Made by a program: the position numbers and the translations under genes. Positions 13,542-17,644 of a DNA stretch of 17,644 nt are shown here, piece after piece (position 1 is the first letter of the stretch; each line of letters opens with the position of its first letter). The stretch comes from 2-01-FULL-41-21 sp038065335 (lineage in GTDB: Bacteria; Patescibacteriota; Minisyncoccia; 2-02-FULL-40-12; GWA2-44-9): assembly GCA_038065335.1 (NCBI GenBank), contig JBBTRD010000041.1, forward strand, positions 1 through 17,644, given 5' to 3'. The notes beneath the pieces were generated by a model. That model ran no database searches and was not told the origin of the DNA. It worked only from the letters and a program-made list of their open reading frames with translations.

Positions 13542-14753
13542 ATGCAGAGAAGTTTTAACCGAGCGTCGGCTTTTGGCCGTCGTTCAACTAGTTTTGGCGG
13601 TAGTAATCGCCGGCCTATCGGCCGTTCCGGTGGCCGGGGTTTTCAAGGTCAGCATATTAATGTGGCGCGTTTTGTTAAAAAAGCCGTTATCACCGAACAG
13701 GTTGAAGTTTTTGTTCCCGAACATAAATTTGCGGATTTTAATGTGGATGCTCGCTTGAAGGCAAATATTACGCGTAAGGGTTATACCGAACCAACACCGA
13801 TTCAAGACAAAACTATTCCGCACATTTTGCGTGGTTCCGACCTTGTCGGTATTGCCAATACCGGTACCGGTAAAACTGCCGCGTTCCTGATCCCATTAAT
13901 CAATAAGGTTCTTTTGAACCATCAAGAAAATGTATTAATTGTCGTGCCGACGCGCGAGTTGGCGATTCAGATTGATGACGAGCTTCGTGGATTTGCGGTC
14001 GGGATGCGAATGTTCTCCGTCTGTTGCGTGGGCGGAGCCAGTATCGGTTATCAGATTTCCAATCTTCGTCGCCAACATAATTTCATTATCGGCACCCCCG
14101 GTCGGATTAAAGATTTAATGGAGCGCCGATTTATTAATTTGGCCCGCTTTAATACCGTCGTCTTGGACGAAGCCGACCGGATGCTGGACATGGGATTTAT
14201 TAAAGACATGCGCGCCATGATGGCGGCGATGCCGAAAGAACGACATACGTTGTTCTTTTCCGCTACTATCACTCGGGAAATTGAAAGCCTGATTAATGAA
14301 TTTCTGCGGACACCGGTGCGGATTTCGGTGAAAACCCAAGACACGGCCAAAAATGTTGATCAAGATATTGTCCGGGTTAATAACGGCAAGGGTAAACTTC
14401 AGGTTTTGGAAGAACTCTTGGCTCAACCCGGTTTCAAAAAAGTCTTAATTTTTGGCCGGACCAAGCATGGCGTGGAGCGACTATATAACACGCTTATCGC
14501 CAGCGGATTTAAAGCCGAATCTATTCACGGCGACAAGAACCACGCCCGTCGCCAAAAAGCTTTGAAATCATTCAAAGAAAATCATATTCAAATTCTCATC
14601 GCGACCGACGTGGCCGCTCGCGGTTTGGATATTCCCGATGTCAGTCATGTTATTAATTATGATCTGCCGGCTACCTACGACGATTACGTTCATCGCATCG
14701 GCCGAACCGGTCGCATGAACAAAACCGGCAAAGCCCTCACCTTTATCGAGTAA
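13542..14753 (+). CDS. DEAD-box ATP-dependent RNA helicase
   Basis: A 403-residue RNA helicase that unwinds or remodels RNA duplexes with ATP, for example in ribosome assembly or cold adaptation. All core motifs are present: Q motif GYTEPTPIQ (80-88), I NTGTGKT (106-112), Ia PTREL (136-140), Ib GTPGR (184-188), II DEAD (209-212), III SAT (240-242), IV VLIFGRT, V ATDVAARGLD and VI HRIGRTGR near 382. The first 37 residues are Arg/Gly/Ser-rich (GGRGFQGQ) and probably bind RNA; most bacterial relatives carry such a tail at the C-terminus, while here the protein ends right after motif VI and its last strand. It has its own promoter, an 85-nt leader, a Shine-Dalgarno site and a terminator, so it is an independent unit. 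Confidence 0.95.
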   Translation: MQRSFNRASAFGRRSTSFGGSNRRPIGRSGGRGFQGQHINVARFVKKAVITEQVEVFVPEHKFADFNVDARLKANITRKGYTEPTPIQDKTIPHILRGSDLVGIANTGTGKTAAFLIPLINKVLLNHQENVLIVVPTRELAIQIDDELRGFAVGMRMFSVCCVGGASIGYQISNLRRQHNFIIGTPGRIKDLMERRFINLARFNTVVLDEADRMLDMGFIKDMRAMMAAMPKERHTLFFSATITREIESLINEFLRTPVRISVKTQDTAKNVDQDIVRVNNGKGKLQVLEELLAQPGFKKVLIFGRTKHGVERLYNTLIASGFKAESIHGDKNHARRQKALKSFKENHIQILIATDVAARGLDIPDVSHVINYDLPATYDDYVHRIGRTGRMNKTGKALTFIE

Positions 14754-14760
14754 TTTTTGT

Positions 14761-14796
14761 AAATCAAAATCCGCTTAATTGGCGGATTTTGATTTT
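14761..14796 (+). terminator. Rho-independent terminator after the helicase gene
   Basis: Bases 14761-14774 (aaatcaaaatccgc) pair perfectly with 14782-14795 around a 7-nt loop, with T's at the 3' side of the plus strand. It sits 8 bases after the helicase stop. The convergent minus-strand gene ends at 14818, so the hairpin may serve both directions, although the minus-strand T-run is poor. Confidence 0.8.
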
Positions 14797-14817
14797 GGTT
14801 TGGTGCTAATTACCAAT

Positions 14818-15132
14818 TTACCAGCTCCAACTGTAATTATTGTATCCGCCGTAGTAGTTATACGGAGAATAGTAATTGTAGAAATATGAATGAATCGGTG
14901 CGGGGACGTAAGTGAAATTGCTAACGAAGTTCAACTGACCTTGAATGAGTTGGCTGACAGTATCCCGATAGCCGTATTGATACGGGTTACTGTACTGTTG
15001 ATACTGATAGGTCTGGTCGTACTGATACTGGGGCTGATAGAAATAGGCCTGAGCGGAACTTCCGACCAAGGCGAAGACGGCCAAGGGAATGGCCACAAAT
15101 AGGGCTAATTTGAGAGTTTTCATAGCGTGCAT
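14818..15132 (-). CDS. Secreted Tyr/Gln/Asn-rich low-complexity protein
   Basis: A 104-residue protein with a clear signal peptide: Lys at 5 and 8, a hydrophobic core LALFVAIPLAVFALVG and a likely cleavage site SSAQA at residue 29. The mature 75 residues contain about 20 tyrosines, with many Gln, Asn and Ser and very few charged residues, arranged as QYQY and NYY-type clusters. A short more ordinary stretch (about 57-77, DTVSQLIQGQLNFVSNFTYVP) lies in the middle. Such composition is seen in adhesive, amyloid-prone or silk-like secreted proteins, but no family is recognised. A second ATG three codons in (15123) is the likelier start because it begins the signal peptide directly. It follows the gene at 15208-15597 on the same strand by 75 bases and may share its transcript. 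Confidence 0.7.
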   Translation of the reverse strand: MHAMKTLKLALFVAIPLAVFALVGSSAQAYFYQPQYQYDQTYQYQQYSNPYQYGYRDTVSQLIQGQLNFVSNFTYVPAPIHSYFYNYYSPYNYYGGYNNYSWSW

Positions 15133-15207
15133 TATTTATCGTTAATTAGTTTATTGGAAAGCTGGTTCCGCCGACCATCGGTCCCAACTATCGCGCCTAT
15201 GGTAGCA

Positions 15208-15597
15208 CTAATCTTTTATTGTGCAAGGGCTGGATGATGGTTGGTTGCTTGAACTATTATTTTGATTTGAAGGGATAATCTTTTGAATCAATGTACTAAT
15301 GCCGGCGGTGATGTCGCTTTTGGCAGCCGTTTCTTCAACGACATTGGCCAAAGTAGCGGTTTTATTAATCAAACCGTTCAATTTACTTAACTGTTCGGAA
15401 GCATTCATTTTTTGGAATCCCGGCGCGTTTACGGTTTTAGATAGAGTGCTTAAATTTTGTTGAAGATCGGCGACTACCTTACGTTGGGTTATGGCAGGAT
15501 TAATAATACTAATCACGTGATCTTTAAATGGTTGACCCAATGGAGTAAACACCAACAATCCAACGACGGCAATTCCGAAAATAAAAAGTTTAGCCAT
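15208..15597 (-). CDS. Small membrane-anchored exported protein
   Basis: Unrecognised 129-residue protein. One hydrophobic segment (residues 3-19) near a single Lys acts as signal anchor or uncleaved signal peptide. The rest is predicted external: a helical region (about 25-110) with coiled-coil-like spacing, rich in Leu, Lys and Asn, then a Ser/Asn/Pro-rich tail ending SPCTIKD. The single cysteine near the C-terminus might form an intermolecular disulfide, but that is speculation. It has TATTAT exactly six bases before the ATG, suggesting leaderless transcription, and it diverges from the large surface-protein gene at 15674. Grouped with two other exported products, it probably belongs to the cell surface, with no specific function visible. 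Confidence 0.7.
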   Translation of the reverse strand: MAKLFIFGIAVVGLLVFTPLGQPFKDHVISIINPAITQRKVVADLQQNLSTLSKTVNAPGFQKMNASEQLSKLNGLINKTATLANVVEETAAKSDITAGISTLIQKIIPSNQNNSSSNQPSSSPCTIKD

Positions 15598-15603
15598 GTA
15601 TCC

Positions 15604-15609
15604 ATAATA
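15604..15609 (-). promoter_or_regulatory. Putative leaderless -10 (TATTAT) of gene at 15597
   Basis: On the minus strand TATTAT is followed by ggatac and then the ATG. Both hexamer and spacing match the element before the glycosyltransferase operon at 3820. Confidence 0.4.
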
Positions 15610-15637
15610 TCAACAAACAAATATTTAGTCCACTAGT

Positions 15638-15669
15638 TTGACATATTTTAGAGCCAGAAGTACTATAAT
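15638..15669 (+). promoter_or_regulatory. Promoter of lamin-tail surface protein
   Basis: A consensus TTGACA (15638-15643) and a consensus TATAAT (15664-15669) are both present, but 20 bases apart rather than 17. TACTAT (15661-15666) lies 7 bases before the ATG at 15674, which would fit a leaderless start. With the TATAAT, transcription would begin at or just after that ATG, and the in-frame ATG at 15689 could then be used. Confidence 0.5.
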
Positions 15670-15673
15670 AAAA

Positions 15674-17644
15674 ATGGTAAACTTGTTTATGTTTGGTAAG
15701 TCATTACTAGCTACTCTAGCCGTCTTCGGAAACATCTTGGGCGGTTTTTTTGTGGCCACGAATCAAGTAAAAGCTGTCACATCGTCAGTAATTATTAATG
15801 AATTTGTCTCGCGTCCATCAAATGGTCAAGAATGGGTGGAATTATTAAATATAACCGACGCCCCCGTTAGTTTAGATGGTTGGAAATTTACCGATTTAAC
15901 TAATCCTCAAACTAACCCAAATGAAGTGGACATGTTGGCGCTTTCAGGCATCATTCCGGCCAATGGTGTCATGGTTTTTAATATTGGGTCGGTATCAAAA
16001 TTAAATAATAGTGGTGATTCAATTGGATTTTATGATAACACTGCTGGCTTAATACAACGAGTAACTTATGGTTCAGTTGTTAGTCATTCAGCTGATTTTG
16101 GACTTGAAATTGCTCCTGCTGTTGGTCAGTCGGCAACGTACAGTGGATCCACTTGGTCAATTTCCGGTACTTCAACTAAGGGTTGGTTTAATGACGCGGT
16201 GGATTATAGTTGCCCAGAGGGAGTTTTAACTGCCCCAGAAGGATCATCTAATTCTCCCATATTAAATTCAATTGCTTCTTGTCTTTCTTCGGGAGTTTCA
16301 GTTGTCACAAACATGGGTTCTTTAACTAATCCATCTATCGCAACTAGTTTATCTTTTGAAAAAAGAACTACTGTCAGCGATTCGTCAACAGCTGTCGGTA
16401 AGATAGTTTTTGTCGGCCCCTTGAATCTTACTGATCAAAATACCGTAAATTATTTAAAAATGATGGGTCAAAAACTTGATATAGCTAATATTGGGAACGA
16501 GGTAAGAGTTGGTCTTAATACTATTGTGTCTGGCTCTACTGAATCCAATTTCAAAACCGCTGCCGCCACGATCACAATGTATGGTTTGACGGGAATACAT
16601 ACCACGCCAAATCTTATTGTGAAAAATAATTCAGGAGTTGTTATTTCTCCCAGTGATAACGTAAACTACCCCAGTATTACTTCAAAAATTTTTGACGACA
16701 CTACTCATACTTATGTGTTTAATACTGATCATTTTACTACATTCGAAACAGATTCAACTTCCGCTGATTTGACGGATATTGCTCTTAGCGGAACTCCCGC
16801 GAGTTATTCTTTCGCCGGTGGAACATATACCTACAATGGGGTCGTTGTTGCCAATAGTGTTTCCAGTATTACTGTCACTCCAACCGGCGCGGGAATTATT
16901 ACCATGTCTCTAGATGGTGAAGAACCCGTAACCCTGACTTCCGGTGTGGCCTCTGACGAGGTGGCCTTAATTGCTGGAACAGAAAAAACCATTACTATCA
17001 TGGCTACTGAAACCGGCAAGTCAATTAAAACATACACTATTAAAATAATGAGAACGCTTAGTTCTGCCAAAACGATTACGGCCTTCAGTTTTCCATCAGG
17101 AACAGGAGTTATAAATGAAACAACTCACACCATTTCTGTTAATGTTTCTAATAGCACGAATGTTACCGCTCTTGTCGCGACTTTTATTACTACTGGAGCC
17201 AGCGTGTCGATTGCCACAACCCCACAAGTCAGTGGAATAACGGCAAATGATTTTACTATTCCCAAATCTTATACTGTTACCGCTGAAAATGGCACAACTC
17301 AAGATTATGTTGTGACGGTGACCGTTTTGGCTGCGACGCAAACTGCAAATAGTAGTGGTGGCGGTGGTGGAGGAGGTAGCTACGTCCAGTATGCATATCA
17401 ACCATCAATAACTCCAGTCCCGACTCCAACTTTGAATGAGACACCAAAACCTGAAGTTTTAAGTGGAAATGACACTTATGGTAATCCTATCAATTTGTTG
17501 GCTACAGTAATACCAATAATCAAAGCGACTTCAAAAATTGTGTTGACACCAAATCAACCAATCTCATCTTCGACAATTAGTAAATTGACCACACCGACAC
17601 CATCAGTTGAGCCTTCGGCCCAACAAGCGTCAATTTTGGGCACT
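15674..17644 (+). CDS. Secreted lamin-tail / beta-sandwich surface protein, partial at 3' end
   Basis: Open for 657 codons with no stop, running off the window. Domain order by eye: signal peptide (residues 1-34, cleavage after VKA; an alternative start is M6); lamin-tail domain (about 38-160), with VIINEFVSRPSNGQEWVELLN, the LDGWKFTD strand and an IPANGVMVF strand; a spacer of beta-rich sequence (about 170-360); a cadherin-like beta sandwich of the PF12733 type (about 366-463, ending KTYTIKIMR); a DUF5018-like domain (about 466-551, ITAFSFPSG to TQDYVVTVTV); a seven-glycine linker (562-568); and a Thr/Pro/Ser-rich region to the edge. Lamin-tail domains in bacteria occur on exported proteins. 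It is probably a cell-surface adhesin or stalk protein, with its C-terminal anchor or enzyme domain beyond the window. Confidence 0.85.
   Translation, partial: MVNLFMFGKSLLATLAVFGNILGGFFVATNQVKAVTSSVIINEFVSRPSNGQEWVELLNITDAPVSLDGWKFTDLTNPQTNPNEVDMLALSGIIPANGVMVFNIGSVSKLNNSGDSIGFYDNTAGLIQRVTYGSVVSHSADFGLEIAPAVGQSATYSGSTWSISGTSTKGWFNDAVDYSCPEGVLTAPEGSSNSPILNSIASCLSSGVSVVTNMGSLTNPSIATSLSFEKRTTVSDSSTAVGKIVFVGPLNLTDQNTVNYLKMMGQKLDIANIGNEVRVGLNTIVSGSTESNFKTAAATITMYGLTGIHTTPNLIVKNNSGVVISPSDNVNYPSITSKIFDDTTHTYVFNTDHFTTFETDSTSADLTDIALSGTPASYSFAGGTYTYNGVVVANSVSSITVTPTGAGIITMSLDGEEPVTLTSGVASDEVALIAGTEKTITIMATETGKSIKTYTIKIMRTLSSAKTITAFSFPSGTGVINETTHTISVNVSNSTNVTALVATFITTGASVSIATTPQVSGITANDFTIPKSYTVTAENGTTQDYVVTVTVLAATQTANSSGGGGGGGSYVQYAYQPSITPVPTPTLNETPKPEVLSGNDTYGNPINLLATVIPIIKATSKIVLTPNQPISSSTISKLTTPTPSVEPSAQQASILGT

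Noticed and set aside
1..17644. CRISPR array or insertion sequence with transposase
   Set aside because: No series of direct repeats with unique spacers and no transposase-like frame was seen on either strand.

Overview
The window looks like chromosome from a Candidate Phyla Radiation (Patescibacteria, probably Parcubacteria- or Microgenomates-like) bacterium. The inference rests on gene content: a large FtsK/VirD4-type ATPase with a long unfamiliar N-terminal region, a GtrA protein, two PMT-like membrane glycosyltransferases, a short DnaX without tau domains, a four-helix-bundle (S23/TIGR02436-type) gene, a lamin-tail surface protein, and a near absence of Shine-Dalgarno sites. TGA is an ordinary stop codon here, so the code is not the TGA=Gly code of Gracilibacteria. 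No database search was possible and no taxonomic marker such as rRNA is present.

Layout. Bases 1-470 carry no convincing gene but are densely structured: an inverted repeat (8-135), a rho-independent terminator (219-245) and a nested inverted repeat around a 22-bp perfect palindrome (278-475). Next is a minus-strand pair of PMT/ArnT-like glycosyltransferases (471-3820) with a 1-bp TAATG overlap. A divergent plus-strand run follows: a small helical protein (3904), the 811-residue ATPase (4357), GtrA (6789, ATGA overlap), a four-helix-bundle gene inside heptanucleotide inverted repeats (7500-7920), dnaX (7926), tRNA-Gln (9034-9104), an orphan helical protein (9115) and a cupin (9533). A minus-strand envelope operon then holds DedA, a GT4 and a GT2 glycosyltransferase (12766 down to 9934). 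Divergent from it are a YdjM-like membrane protein (12871) and a DEAD-box RNA helicase (13542) with its own promoter, leader and Shine-Dalgarno site. The last 2.8 kb encodes exported material: a Tyr/Gln/Asn-rich secreted peptide, a membrane-anchored helical protein (both minus), and a large secreted lamin-tail/beta-sandwich protein (plus) that starts at 15674 and runs off the window end.

Functionally, most genes concern the cell surface: sugars built on lipid carriers (GT2, GT4, GtrA, DedA), transferred by PMT-like enzymes, and secreted or anchored polypeptides. The ATPase may power DNA or protein movement across the membrane, but no other secretion gene is in view. dnaX, tRNA-Gln and the helicase are housekeeping genes.

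The most unusual signals are repeats: (i) a 421-bp cassette in which 7-nt-period repeats form 22/24 terminal inverted repeats around the four-helix-bundle gene and overlap the stop codon on each side; (ii) solo arrays of the same heptad family at two other gene boundaries; (iii) a roughly 120-bp nested palindrome inserted in frame in a loop of GtrA, reminiscent of Rickettsia palindromic elements; (iv) the intergenic palindromic element at 278-475. A recurrent TANNNT-N6/7-ATG arrangement suggests leaderless transcription of several genes.
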